A stretch of 64,000 bases of DNA from Lishizhenia tianjinensis (GTDB lineage: Bacteria > Bacteroidota > Bacteroidia > Flavobacteriales_D > Crocinitomicaceae), in contig CALQIX020000003.1 in assembly GCA_943330745.2 (NCBI GenBank), positions 80,259 to 144,258 of the forward strand. The letters are read 5' to 3'. Under the pieces are notes generated by a model. It made no database searches, had not been told where the DNA came from, and was given only the letters and a program-made list of their open reading frames with translations. This document shows, in pieces, positions 1 to 7,893 of the stretch (position 1 is its first letter; the number at the start of each line of letters is the position of its first letter). A program made the translations under genes and the position numbers.

Positions 1-378
1 ATTGATATCCCGAAATTTATACACCAATACTTTAACCAACACTTCATCATTTCCTAAACCATTTTTGTTCTTAACAAATCCAACAGCTAAGTCTTTCATT
101 TTTGTTTTTGGTTTAATCCGGTATTTGCCCGCAGCCAATGTTTGATCTGTTAATCCATTGGTTTTAGATACATCAATAAAATCCGAGGCTTCATCAATAA
201 TACTTTTGTTTTTTAATTCTTTTGCCAACTGAGAAACGGTGATTTTTCGTTGAACAATAAATGTGATTTCTTTTTCATTGTTTGTTTTATTCCTACCCGA
301 AAGAAAAGAACAACTTGCAAACTGAATCACAATTCCAAAGAGGACAAAATACCCTAAAAATAAAGCTAGTTTTCTCAT
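1..378 (-). CDS. mltG: Endolytic murein transglycosylase MltG-like, N-terminal part (cut by window edge)
   Basis: The first 126 codons of a minus-strand gene that runs off the left edge. The protein starts MRKLALFLGYFVLFG, one N-terminal membrane segment (about residues 4-24), followed by a stretch resembling the LysM-like subdomain of YceG/MltG (ITFIVQRKITVSQLAKEL, then AGKYRIKPKTKMKDL). MltG cleaves nascent glycan strands in the periplasm and terminates their growth. The catalytic glutamate region lies outside the window. The start codon overlaps the acetyltransferase stop by 4 bp (ATGA), so it is translationally coupled to the upstream genes. As I recall, dapF, a GNAT gene and mltG are often neighbours in Bacteroidota; that supports the call but is not seen here. 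Confidence 0.65.
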   Translation of the reverse strand, partial: MRKLALFLGYFVLFGIVIQFASCSFLSGRNKTNNEKEITFIVQRKITVSQLAKELKNKSIIDEASDFIDVSKTNGLTDQTLAAGKYRIKPKTKMKDLAVGFVKNKNGLGNDEVLVKVLVYKFRDIN

Positions 379-917
379 AAAATTAGTTGATAAATATATT
401 CATCTTCACGTTTACTATCCACTAAAAACCAATCGATTCTTGTTCCAATTTTTAGGTAATTACATTTTTCAAACAGTCTTTGACTCGATATATTACTAGA
501 TTGAATTCCGCACGTTAAGTTGTTCAATTGAAGATGTTCCTTGGCATATTGGGCTAATAAATTCAACGACTCAGCAGCAAATCCCTTTTTACGGTATTGT
601 TCTTCAGCAATTAAAATCCCAACAGTACCAAAACCATTTTTAAAATCGATGTTGTAAATATCAACTGCGCCAATTGCAACAGAGGTACTTTTTTCTTGAA
701 TGATTAATCGCAATTGTCCAGATTCTCGAACGGCTCTTTGCTCTTCAATTAATTGATAAATTTCAAACATGGAAAGGGGTGCGTCTGTATTCGTGAATTT
801 CCAATTAGAAGTGTCATTCTCCCATAAATAAATTAAGGTAGAATCACTTGGCTCTATCGCACGTAAATTAATTTTTTCTCCTTGTAGCACGTTGTAATTT
901 TTCAATTCTTTCCTCAA
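375..917 (-). CDS. GNAT family N-acetyltransferase (RimJ/RimL type)
   Basis: 180 aa. It has the RimJ/RimL-type layout: N-terminal NLRAIEPSDSTLIYLWEND, a central strand with IGAVDIYNIDF, an acetyl-CoA loop region EEQYRKKGFAAESLNLLAQYA (Q/R-x-x-G/A motif, about residues 105-120) and C-terminal SSQRLFEKCNYLKIGTR. The substrate cannot be told from sequence; the family acetylates protein N-termini or small amines. The ATG at 917 lies inside the preceding gene (50-bp overlap). A GTG at 890, closer to the domain start, is a possible alternative. Part of an overlapping run dapF - hypothetical - GNAT - mltG. Confidence 0.85.
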   Translation of the reverse strand: MRKELKNYNVLQGEKINLRAIEPSDSTLIYLWENDTSNWKFTNTDAPLSMFEIYQLIEEQRAVRESGQLRLIIQEKSTSVAIGAVDIYNIDFKNGFGTVGILIAEEQYRKKGFAAESLNLLAQYAKEHLQLNNLTCGIQSSNISSQRLFEKCNYLKIGTRIDWFLVDSKREDEYIYQLIL

Positions 918-1389
918 TATCCGACTGAGAATATTGCTTTATTCCCAATTTCGATTCTATGACGTTGAAAGCAAAAATACTAGAAATAAGTTGATTCTTT
1001 TCAAGAATTCGAAGTAAATCAGGTAGCATCATTTGACCACTGATTTCGAATAAATTCAAAATGGGTGACAAACAAGTATTTTCGTGATGGGATAAAGTTG
1101 GGTGTTTTTCAAACGCTTCTTGAACTTGGTTCAATGCATATTCATTAACTACTTCTACTAAAATGAACTCACATTTTTTAGCTTTCAATGAATTAAAAAC
1201 TCGATTTACGGGTAAATTAAAATCACTTCCCGTTGCTTTCAAACTGAAATAAGAATCAAACGCAGAAAAACCAATGTGAGGAGGAATTTTGTTGGAATGA
1301 ATTATCCAAAGAAACGAGCATTCCCAATTTTTGGGCGTCACATCGACTGAAAAGGATTCAAAAAGATAATTATAGGTCGCAGATTCCAT
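868..1389 (-). CDS. Hypothetical protein between dapF and the GNAT gene
   Basis: 173 aa from the ATG at 1389 (MESATYNYLFES). The reading frame stays open back to 1413, but the ATG gives a shorter overlap with dapF (20 bp). I do not recognise the family. No signal peptide or membrane segment is visible. The C-terminus is charged (DIEERIEKLQRATRRKN) and looks helical. It overlaps both neighbours, so it is probably expressed with dapF. Confidence 0.6.
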   Translation of the reverse strand: MESATYNYLFESFSVDVTPKNWECSFLWIIHSNKIPPHIGFSAFDSYFSLKATGSDFNLPVNRVFNSLKAKKCEFILVEVVNEYALNQVQEAFEKHPTLSHHENTCLSPILNLFEISGQMMLPDLLRILEKNQLISSIFAFNVIESKLGIKQYSQSDIEERIEKLQRATRRKN

Positions 1390-2158
1390 GGAAAACAAAT
1401 TGCGCTGGACCAATTAAATAAATTTGACGAAATTCCCCCAATTCAAACTGATCAAATTCTACACTCAAATCTCCTCCACGTGCACGTACAAAAACGGATT
1501 GAATACCTCTTAAATTATTTTTGACAGCTATTGATAATGCAGCAGCAGTAATTCCAGTTCCACATGCAAGGGTTTCATTTTCAACGCCACGTTCATAGGT
1601 TCTGATAGCAATTGATTTCGAATCTATTTCCTCAATGAAATTAATATTAATTCCGTTATGTTTGAATTTGTCCGAAAATCGAATGGTTGCACCTTTTGAA
1701 ACCACGTCTAATGAACTGATAGATTGTTCAACGATTACTAAATGAGGAGAACCCGTGTTTAATTCAAATGAATCGGAATCATTCATCTCAATTGAATCTA
1801 CATCATTCATTTTCAATCGTATTTGATCATTATCATCAATGATTGCTTCATGTAAACCATCAATAGCTTCAAAAGTTACTAACGACGTTATATCGGTTAA
1901 TCGACAAAACAAAGCTACTGCGCACCTGGCACCATTTCCACAAAAACTTTTGGTGGCATCCGGGTTATAAAAATCCATGTAAAAGTGCAAAGATCCATGT
2001 GCGGACAATTTAATTAGGCCATCCGAACCAATTCCAAAATGTCGATCACACAAACGGATTATCTGTTCGTTGGTTAGGAAATCAAATTCACCCAAACGAT
2101 TATCCATTAGAATGAAATCATTACCAGCACCTTGATATTTATAAAATGATACCTGCAC
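1370..2158 (-). CDS. dapF: Diaminopimelate epimerase
   Basis: 262 aa, usual length. Interconverts LL- and meso-diaminopimelate, the last racemisation before lysine and peptidoglycan cross-linking. Both catalytic cysteines are in their motifs: C73 in FCGNGARCA and a second near residue 199 in LACGTGITAAAL. The N-terminal KYQGAGNDFILMDN and GSDGLI blocks are also typical. First gene of an overlapping minus-strand run toward mltG. A perfect -7 box (TATTTTTG, 2169-2176 on the minus strand) lies only 10 nt before the ATG, which implies a very short leader. Confidence 0.96.
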   Translation of the reverse strand: MQVSFYKYQGAGNDFILMDNRLGEFDFLTNEQIIRLCDRHFGIGSDGLIKLSAHGSLHFYMDFYNPDATKSFCGNGARCAVALFCRLTDITSLVTFEAIDGLHEAIIDDNDQIRLKMNDVDSIEMNDSDSFELNTGSPHLVIVEQSISSLDVVSKGATIRFSDKFKHNGININFIEEIDSKSIAIRTYERGVENETLACGTGITAAALSIAVKNNLRGIQSVFVRARGGDLSVEFDQFELGEFRQIYLIGPAQFVFHGICDL

Positions 2159-2168
2159 TTTTTTTAGA

Positions 2169-2176
2169 CAAAAATA
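2169..2176 (-). promoter_or_regulatory. Predicted -7 box (TAnnTTTG) of dapF
   Basis: Reads TATTTTTG on the minus strand and matches the Bacteroidota primary-sigma -7 consensus exactly. Transcription would start near 2162, leaving about 4 nt before the dapF ATG. No good -33 TTG was found at normal spacing. Confidence 0.4.
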
Positions 2177-2281
2177 GCAGTTTTTATGGTAAAAGGATGC
2201 TTAACATTCTTTAACAATGGTAACATAACATCAAAATTGTCTTTCTGTTATTATTGTATTGAAAATTAAAAAGCGTAAATT

Positions 2282-3751
2282 ATGAAAACAGCAATCATGA
2301 AACAATTAGCGCTGGGTATAATTGGTGGTCTACTCCCACTCTCAGCCTATTTAACAATTAATTTTGTTACCAATGAATCTAAGCTTTCAGACAGAGTATT
2401 GGATGGTAATCGACAAGCAACTGCCCGCTTTGCAAGTATGCAAGGAACACCAGTGGATTTCATTCAAGCATCTGAGAACTCAATAAATTCAGTGGTTCAC
2501 GTGACCACCAAAGTGGTTCAAACCTCCTTTCAACGGGATATTTTCCAAGAGTTCTTTAATGGTCCGGGCGCAGGTGGCAGAGAATTTAAGCAATATGGTT
2601 CTGGATCCGGTTCGGGTGTAATCGTTTCATCTGAAGGGTACATTGTTACGAACAACCACGTAATTGAAAACGCAAGTGAAATTGAGGTGATTCTCAACGA
2701 TAATTCAAAATACACGGCCAAAATAGTGGGAACCGACCCATCCACGGATATTGCCATTTTGAAAATTGAAGGATCCGGATTTCAACCTATTCCACTTGGA
2801 AACAGTGACGATTTAAGAATTGGCGAGTGGGTGCTAGCCGTTGGAAATCCATTTAATTTAACCTCTACAGTAACAGCAGGAATTGTGTCTGCTAAAGCAA
2901 GAAACATTAACTTACTTTCCGATCGATCAAAACAAGATGTCATTCCAATTGAATCATTCATCCAAACAGATGCTGCTGTTAACCCGGGAAATAGCGGTGG
3001 TGCCTTGGTAAACACAAAAGGAGAATTGGTTGGAATTAATACGGCAATCGCATCGCAAACTGGAAGCTACTCTGGATATTCTTTCGCCGTTCCGGTTAAC
3101 CTTGTGGAGAAAGTAATGCGCGATCTAATTGATTATGGAATTGTGCAACGCGGTTATTTGGGCGTTCAAATCAATGATATTACCCAGGAAATCAAAACCA
3201 AAAACAACTTACCAAGCACAAAAGGAGTTTTTGTAACAAAGGTTGTTGAAGATGGAAGTGCTGACAAAGCAGGGATAAAAGATGGCGATGTGATTTTAAA
3301 AATCGGAACGAAAGAAGTGAATTCTGTTGCTAGTTTGCAAGAAGAAATTGGCAAAAGAAGACCAGGAGACAAAGTAGGAGTTACCATTCGTAACAAAAAA
3401 GGAGATGAAGAAATCGTTGAGTTAATTCTTCGCAACAAGGAAGGAGAAACAAAATTGATTTCGAAAGAAGAAGTGAGTAAAAATGTTGCTTTGGGAGCTT
3501 CCTTTGTTGAACTAACCGACAAAGAAAAAAAGGAATTGAATATCTCTTTTGGAGTAAAAATCAAAAGTATTCAAGCCGGAAAATTAAAGGCAATCGGCTT
3601 AACGGAAGGAATGGTAATTAGTAAGATAAATAATGAACCTATTGAAACAGTTGAAGAATTAACAACCAAATTAAATGGGGTAAATAGAGGAGTTTTACTT
3701 GAGATTATTACGGAATCAGGACAAAAAGATTACAAAGGATTAGGACTGTAA
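2282..3751 (+). CDS. Do/DegQ-family periplasmic serine protease (HtrA)
   Basis: 489 aa. Envelope quality-control protease and chaperone. N-terminal hydrophobic segment (about residues 8-29) acts as a signal or anchor. The trypsin-like domain carries the complete triad: H126 (TNNHVI), D156 (STDIAILK) and S238 (NPGNSGGAL). Two PDZ domains follow: about residues 285-385 (RGYLGVQI...GSADKAGIKDGDVILKI) and a degenerate one in the last 90 residues (LTEGMVISKINNEPIET). Single gene, divergent from dapF. The second PDZ is less conserved than in E. coli DegP, as is common in Bacteroidota. Confidence 0.95.
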   Translation: MKTAIMKQLALGIIGGLLPLSAYLTINFVTNESKLSDRVLDGNRQATARFASMQGTPVDFIQASENSINSVVHVTTKVVQTSFQRDIFQEFFNGPGAGGREFKQYGSGSGSGVIVSSEGYIVTNNHVIENASEIEVILNDNSKYTAKIVGTDPSTDIAILKIEGSGFQPIPLGNSDDLRIGEWVLAVGNPFNLTSTVTAGIVSAKARNINLLSDRSKQDVIPIESFIQTDAAVNPGNSGGALVNTKGELVGINTAIASQTGSYSGYSFAVPVNLVEKVMRDLIDYGIVQRGYLGVQINDITQEIKTKNNLPSTKGVFVTKVVEDGSADKAGIKDGDVILKIGTKEVNSVASLQEEIGKRRPGDKVGVTIRNKKGDEEIVELILRNKEGETKLISKEEVSKNVALGASFVELTDKEKKELNISFGVKIKSIQAGKLKAIGLTEGMVISKINNEPIETVEELTTKLNGVNRGVLLEIITESGQKDYKGLGL

Positions 3752-3889
3752 CTAACAAAAAGTACAAGTTTTCAACAATGGGCAAATTTGATACTAAAAA
3801 AGAAAAATAAATTTTTAAAATCACATTTTTTGGTGTTACTTTGCCGTTATACATCGTTATAGCTTAAATTTAAAATCCTTTTAAAAAGC

Positions 3890-4756
3890 ATGAGACAACT
3901 AAAGATTACCAAATCGATTACCAATCGCGAAAGTCAGTCATTAGACAAATACTTACAAGATATTGGGCGTGAAGAGCTGATTACAGCAGAAGAAGAGGTC
4001 GAATTGGCCAGAAAAATTAAACAAGGTGATCAATTAGCATTAGAGAAACTTACTCGAGCCAACCTACGTTTCGTTGTTTCTGTTGCAAAACAATACCAAA
4101 ATCAAGGATTAACATTACCCGATTTAATCAACGAAGGTAATTTAGGTTTGATTAAGGCTGCTCAAAAATTTGATGAAACACGTGGATTCAAATTTATTTC
4201 ATACGCTGTTTGGTGGATTCGTCAATCAATTCTTCAAGCTTTAGCAGAACAAGCACGGATTGTTCGTCTACCATTGAATCAAGTAGGTTCTCTGAATAAA
4301 ATCAATAAAGCTTTTTCTCGCTTAGAACAAGAATATGAAAGACCACCTTCTGCGGAAGAATTAGCGGAGGCACTTGAAGTTCCGGAAGACAAAATAAAAG
4401 AAAGTTTAAATGTTTCTGGTCGTCACGTATCTATGGATGCTCCCTTAACGACAAACGAAGATGGGGGAACACTAATGGATGTAATGGCAAACAATGACGC
4501 GCCAAAAACAGACCACATGTTAATGGCAGAATCACTTCAAAAAGAAATTGAGCGTTCATTGAGCACATTAACCGACAAAGAGCGTGAAATCATTCGATTA
4601 TTTTTCGGTATCGGCATGAATCATGGATTGACTCTTGAAGAAATTGGAGCAAAATTCAATTTAACAAGAGAACGTGTTAGACAAATTAAAGAAAAAGCTA
4701 TTCGTCGATTGAGACATACCTCTCGCAACAAATTGTTGAAATCTTATTTAGGATAA
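3890..4756 (+). CDS. rpoD: RNA polymerase primary sigma factor (RpoD/SigA type)
   Basis: 288 aa, the short primary sigma factor of Bacteroidota: region 1.1 and the non-conserved region are missing. Visible are region 1.2 ([10 protein letters not shown], about 17-50), regions 2.1-2.4 ([18 protein letters not shown] ... [13 protein letters not shown], 55-125), region 3 ([12 protein letters not shown] onward) and region 4 with the helix-turn-helix [20 protein letters not shown] near the C-terminus. This sigma recognises TTG-N17-23-TAnnTTTG promoters, which fits the boxes found across the window. A strong terminator follows immediately. Confidence 0.96.
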   Translation: MRQLKITKSITNRESQSLDKYLQDIGREELITAEEEVELARKIKQGDQLALEKLTRANLRFVVSVAKQYQNQGLTLPDLINEGNLGLIKAAQKFDETRGFKFISYAVWWIRQSILQALAEQARIVRLPLNQVGSLNKINKAFSRLEQEYERPPSAEELAEALEVPEDKIKESLNVSGRHVSMDAPLTTNEDGGTLMDVMANNDAPKTDHMLMAESLQKEIERSLSTLTDKEREIIRLFFGIGMNHGLTLEEIGAKFNLTRERVRQIKEKAIRRLRHTSRNKLLKSYLG

Positions 4757-4773
4757 ACTGAAATTTTCTATTG

Positions 4774-4803
4774 AAAAGGCTGCCAATTTGGTAGCCTTTT
4801 TTT
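4774..4803 (+). terminator. Rho-independent terminator after rpoD
   Basis: 11-bp stem (AAAAGGCTGCC with GGTAGCCTTTT, one G-U pair), 5-nt loop, then a T run. Its T run is immediately followed by the -7 box of the GAPDH gene. Confidence 0.85.
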
Positions 4804-4810
4804 ATTTTTG
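4803..4810 (+). promoter_or_regulatory. -7 box of the GAPDH gene, next to the rpoD terminator
   Basis: TATTTTTG, an exact TAnnTTTG match. It begins on the last T of the rpoD terminator, so the -33 region must lie in the terminator stem. It also decides the GAPDH start: the in-frame TTG at 4808 is part of the box and cannot be translated, so the ATG at 4835 is used, with a leader of about 18 nt. Confidence 0.6.
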
Positions 4811-4834
4811 CGTCATCAATCAAAAAAAAACAGA

Positions 4835-6286
4835 ATGGATAAAGGACAAGGGTATGAATTAGAACTAAAGTCGCATTTAGAGCGAGAACGTGCTGCTGTA
4901 AAATTGCAAAGCAAAGTAGGTGAACTTTTATATGAAAAAGGAATTGAACTCGTGCTTTTCAGAAATCACTTGACTGATGTAACGATTTCAGAAATATTGA
5001 ACCTTCATGAGTATGCAAAAAAAGTGGTTAACAAACCGATTGATGTATTCACAACTTCTGAATTAGCTGCAGAAATTTCTACCATGGATATTGTTCCTTC
5101 TAAATTAGACATTGGTAAACTGGCTTCTGAATGGTTACTTGATCATGCGAACTATGCTTCGAAAAAAGAATTTTTAAACACCAAATTGAATGGTTTTTCT
5201 AGCGCTAAAAGCGAGGCTGTAGAACCAAGAGATGTAATCCTTTACGGTTTTGGACGAATTGGTCGATTAGCTGCAAGAGAATTGATAAAACAAGCCGGAA
5301 AAGGGCAACAATTAAGATTGCGTGCCATTGTTACTCGTGGATGTTCCGATGCTGACATTATTAAACGAGCTGCCTTGTTGCGTAACGATTCTGTTCATGG
5401 AGCTTTTAAAGGATCTGTTATCGAAGATTTGGAAAATAAAGCGTTAGTTATCAATGGACAAATTGTTCAAATGATCGACGCGTCAAATCCAGAAGATGCA
5501 GATTACACGAAATATGGAATTTCAAATGCTTTGGTAATCGACAATACAGGAGTTTTCACTAATCGTGAAGCATTGTCAAGACACTTAAAGGCCAATGGAG
5601 TTTCCAAAGTATTATTAACCGCTCCAGGAAAAGAAATTCCAAATGTGGTGTATGGCATTAATCAAGGTGAGTTGGATATTGAAAATGAAAACATCTATTC
5701 AGCTGCTTCTTGCACAACAAACGCAATTTCACCTATTTTGAAAGTGGTGAATGATAAATATGGTGTGGTGAAAGGTCATATTGAAACGGTTCATGCCTAT
5801 ACCAATGATCAAAACTTGTTGGATAATATGCACAACAAACCAAGAAGGGGTCGTTCTGCGGCAATTAATATGGTGATTACTTCAACTGGTGCAGGAAGTG
5901 CCGTGACTAAAGTTATTCCAGATTTAAAAGACAAATTAACAGCAAACGCAGTTCGTGTACCAACCCCAAATGGTTCATTAGCGATCTTAAGTTTAGAATT
6001 AGCGCAAAACACATCTGTGGAAGATGTAAATCTTGCGATTCGTGAGGCAGCATTAAACGGTGAATTAGTGAATCAAATATACTATTCACTGGATCCAGAG
6101 TTGGTTTCTAGCGATATTATTGGAAACACGTGTTGTTCTGTTTATGATTCGCATGCGACAATTGTTTCCAATGACGGAAAAAATGTTGTGTTGTACGCAT
6201 GGTATGACAATGAGTTTGGATACACAAAACAAGTGATTCGATTAGCTAAATACGTAACTAAAGTTCAGCGATCTATTTATTATTAA
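4835..6286 (+). CDS. Glyceraldehyde-3-phosphate dehydrogenase, long form
   Basis: 483 aa, about 140 residues longer than classic GapA. Oxidises glyceraldehyde-3-phosphate to 1,3-bisphosphoglycerate (or the reverse) in central carbon metabolism. The NAD(P) Rossmann motif ILYGFGRIGRLAARELI begins only near residue 138. The catalytic cysteine is in SAASCTTNAISPI and the C-terminus has the usual WYDNEFGYTKQV. The helical N-terminal extension (SHLERERAAVKLQSKVGELL) is known from a subgroup of Bacteroidota enzymes; its role is not clear. Start chosen at the ATG because the in-frame TTG upstream lies inside the -7 box. Single-gene unit with its own promoter and terminator. Confidence 0.93.
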   Translation: MDKGQGYELELKSHLERERAAVKLQSKVGELLYEKGIELVLFRNHLTDVTISEILNLHEYAKKVVNKPIDVFTTSELAAEISTMDIVPSKLDIGKLASEWLLDHANYASKKEFLNTKLNGFSSAKSEAVEPRDVILYGFGRIGRLAARELIKQAGKGQQLRLRAIVTRGCSDADIIKRAALLRNDSVHGAFKGSVIEDLENKALVINGQIVQMIDASNPEDADYTKYGISNALVIDNTGVFTNREALSRHLKANGVSKVLLTAPGKEIPNVVYGINQGELDIENENIYSAASCTTNAISPILKVVNDKYGVVKGHIETVHAYTNDQNLLDNMHNKPRRGRSAAINMVITSTGAGSAVTKVIPDLKDKLTANAVRVPTPNGSLAILSLELAQNTSVEDVNLAIREAALNGELVNQIYYSLDPELVSSDIIGNTCCSVYDSHATIVSNDGKNVVLYAWYDNEFGYTKQVIRLAKYVTKVQRSIYY

Positions 6287-6305
6287 TCAGTTTTCTGGTA
6301 TTTCG

Positions 6306-6334
6306 AAGGCTGTCTACAAAGGCAGCCTTTTTTT
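6306..6334 (+). terminator. Rho-independent terminator after GAPDH
   Basis: 10-bp stem AAGGCTGTCT/AGGCAGCCTT with one G-U pair, 4-nt loop ACAA, followed by a T run. Confidence 0.85.
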
Positions 6335-6438
6335 GTTTTATAGAATTTACTTATATCCAAAAATCAATTGTTATATAATTGAATCCTATGTAAATACAAG
6401 CCCCAAATCTTTTTGTAGGTTCGTACTTATTTCACTGT

Positions 6439-7539
6439 ATGAAAACGATTCAATTTAAGAGTTTGAACCCAAAAGAAAAAGAATTTACGGAAGAACTAAA
6501 ACGAAATGTAAGCGAGTATTTTAGAATCAACTCGTTATCAATCAAAGGTAACTTTTGGTTATACTTTAAGTCTTTCGTCATTATAGGAATTTACTTGATT
6601 CCTTGGTTTCTCATCCTATTTTATCCGATGAGTGGATGGATTGCTTTGGGATTATGCATTGTCATGGGAATTGGAGAGGCAGGAGTTGGCATGTCCGTTA
6701 TGCACGATGCTGCTCATGGAGCACTTTCTCGAAAAAAATGGGTGAATACACTGTTTCAATCGAGTATGTATATGCTAGGGAGCAACATTTTTAATTGGAA
6801 AATTCAACACAATCTATATCACCACACATATACCAACATCTATAAGTATGATCCAGATATTGGTACAAAAGCAATAATTCGTTTATGTGAACATGCTAAG
6901 TTGCGAAAATACCATCGGTACCAGTATATTTATTCATTCTTTTTGTACGGATTGATGACTTTATCTAAAATCATACTGGATATCACCCAATTGCTTGAGT
7001 TCAATAAGAAAGGAATTACCAAACGCCAGCAAGCAAATCCAAAGAGAGAAATCAAGATTTTACTTGTTACAAAAGCCGTCTATTTTCTAATCTTTTTGGG
7101 AATTCCATTTTGGTTCACTGCCTTTAAGTGGTGGCAACTGTTGCTTGGATTTGGAATTATGCACATGACAGCCGGAATTATTATGAGTACTATTTTTCAA
7201 ATGGCTCATGTGGTGGAAGGTGCGGAACAACCACTCCCCGACTCCTCTAAGATCATCCCGCATGAATGGTTGGTTCATCAGCTTATGACCACCTCCGATT
7301 TTGCTCCAACCAATAAATTGTTGGGTTGGTATATTGGAGGATTAAATTTTCAGATAGAACATCATTTATTTCCTAATATTTGTCACATTCATTATCCTAA
7401 CATTGCGCCCATTGTTCGGGAAACGGCACTCAAATATGGTATCTCTTACAATCTAAAACCCACCCTGCGGCATGCCTTTATTTCGCATGTGAAAAGGTTA
7501 AAAGAGTTGGGGTTGATGAAGAAATTAAACCATAACTAA
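6439..7539 (+). CDS. Membrane fatty acid (acyl-CoA/lipid) desaturase
   Basis: 366 aa. Di-iron desaturase of the acyl-lipid/linoleoyl-CoA (front-end) type. All three histidine boxes are present: HDAAHG (about 91-96), HNLYHH (about 126-131) and QIEHHLFP near residue 305. Hydrophobic pairs flank the boxes (about 45-80 and 210-255). There is no fused cytochrome b5 domain, so electrons must come from a separate ferredoxin or cytochrome. Probably introduces double bonds into membrane lipid acyl chains. Single gene. A near-consensus -7 box (TCTTTTTG) lies about 25 nt upstream. Confidence 0.9.
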   Translation: MKTIQFKSLNPKEKEFTEELKRNVSEYFRINSLSIKGNFWLYFKSFVIIGIYLIPWFLILFYPMSGWIALGLCIVMGIGEAGVGMSVMHDAAHGALSRKKWVNTLFQSSMYMLGSNIFNWKIQHNLYHHTYTNIYKYDPDIGTKAIIRLCEHAKLRKYHRYQYIYSFFLYGLMTLSKIILDITQLLEFNKKGITKRQQANPKREIKILLVTKAVYFLIFLGIPFWFTAFKWWQLLLGFGIMHMTAGIIMSTIFQMAHVVEGAEQPLPDSSKIIPHEWLVHQLMTTSDFAPTNKLLGWYIGGLNFQIEHHLFPNICHIHYPNIAPIVRETALKYGISYNLKPTLRHAFISHVKRLKELGLMKKLNHN

Positions 7540-7620
7540 ACCATTTACTTCAGCAATTTCTTTTATTATTTGAGTCCTGTATACCCCACTTAGATTCATA
7601 CAATTGAGCAAAACTATCTA

Positions 7621-7649
7621 TTGCTTTTAGTGAAATAATTGTATATTTG
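7621..7649 (+). promoter_or_regulatory. Promoter of the structured leader and LamG/T9SS gene
   Basis: -33 TTG at 7621-7623, an 18-nt spacer and an exact -7 box TATATTTG at 7642-7649. This is the best full promoter match in the window. Transcription would start near 7656, about 240 nt before the first good start codon (ATG 7894). Confidence 0.65.
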
Positions 7650-7655
7650 TTCCGT

Positions 7656-7846
7656 CCCAACGGGGAAATCTTATTATAAAAAATTAGCGTTTGCTAAACA
7701 TCCTGTAGAAGAAAAGACGAAATTTCATAAGAACAGGGAAGTTAAAGTAAAACGCTCATGCCATAGGCGTGGGCGTTGCTTTGCTTTGTTCTTTGGGCTT
7801 CGTCTCCCACTTCTACAAGCTAAAAGCAACTGTCCCACGCTTTTTT
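7656..7846 (+). ncRNA. Structured leader RNA with alternative hairpins (attenuator-like) or small RNA
   Basis: The 354 bases between the desaturase and the LamG gene hold no convincing gene. From the predicted start near 7656 the RNA can form small hairpins (TCCC/GGGG near 7656; TTAGC/GCTAA near 7685-7698). It can then form either of two exclusive structures. (a) A 12-bp hairpin, 7751-7762 with 7766-7777, loop ATA, two G-U pairs. (b) A long composite hairpin: 7767-7773 with 7834-7840 (GCGTGGG/CCCACGC), 7775-7782 with 7823-7830 (GTTGCTTT/AAAGCAAC), 7783-7788 with 7816-7820, and 7794-7797 with 7806-7809, ending in six Ts (7841-7846). Structure (b) looks like an intrinsic terminator and (a) would block it. 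It could be a transcription attenuator for the downstream surface protein or a free-standing RNA of about 190 nt. I do not recognise a named RNA family. Confidence 0.55.
7767..7846 (+). terminator. Terminator-like composite hairpin inside the leader
   Basis: Outer stem GCGTGGG/CCCACGC (7 bp), second stem GTTGCTTT/AAAGCAAC (8 bp), shorter inner stems, then TTTTTT. It sits between the promoter and the coding region, so read-through would be needed for expression of the gene at 7894. Confidence 0.5.
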
Positions 7847-7893
7847 AATTAAATCAACTCACTGCGGGGCGGGTGAAACTAAAACTTCTAAAA

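Noticed and set aside
7639..7848. Possible 69-aa basic protein starting with TTG
   Set aside because: It overlaps the promoter and the structured leader; its C-terminal codons are the arms of the terminator-like hairpin. The RNA structure explains the sequence better than coding.
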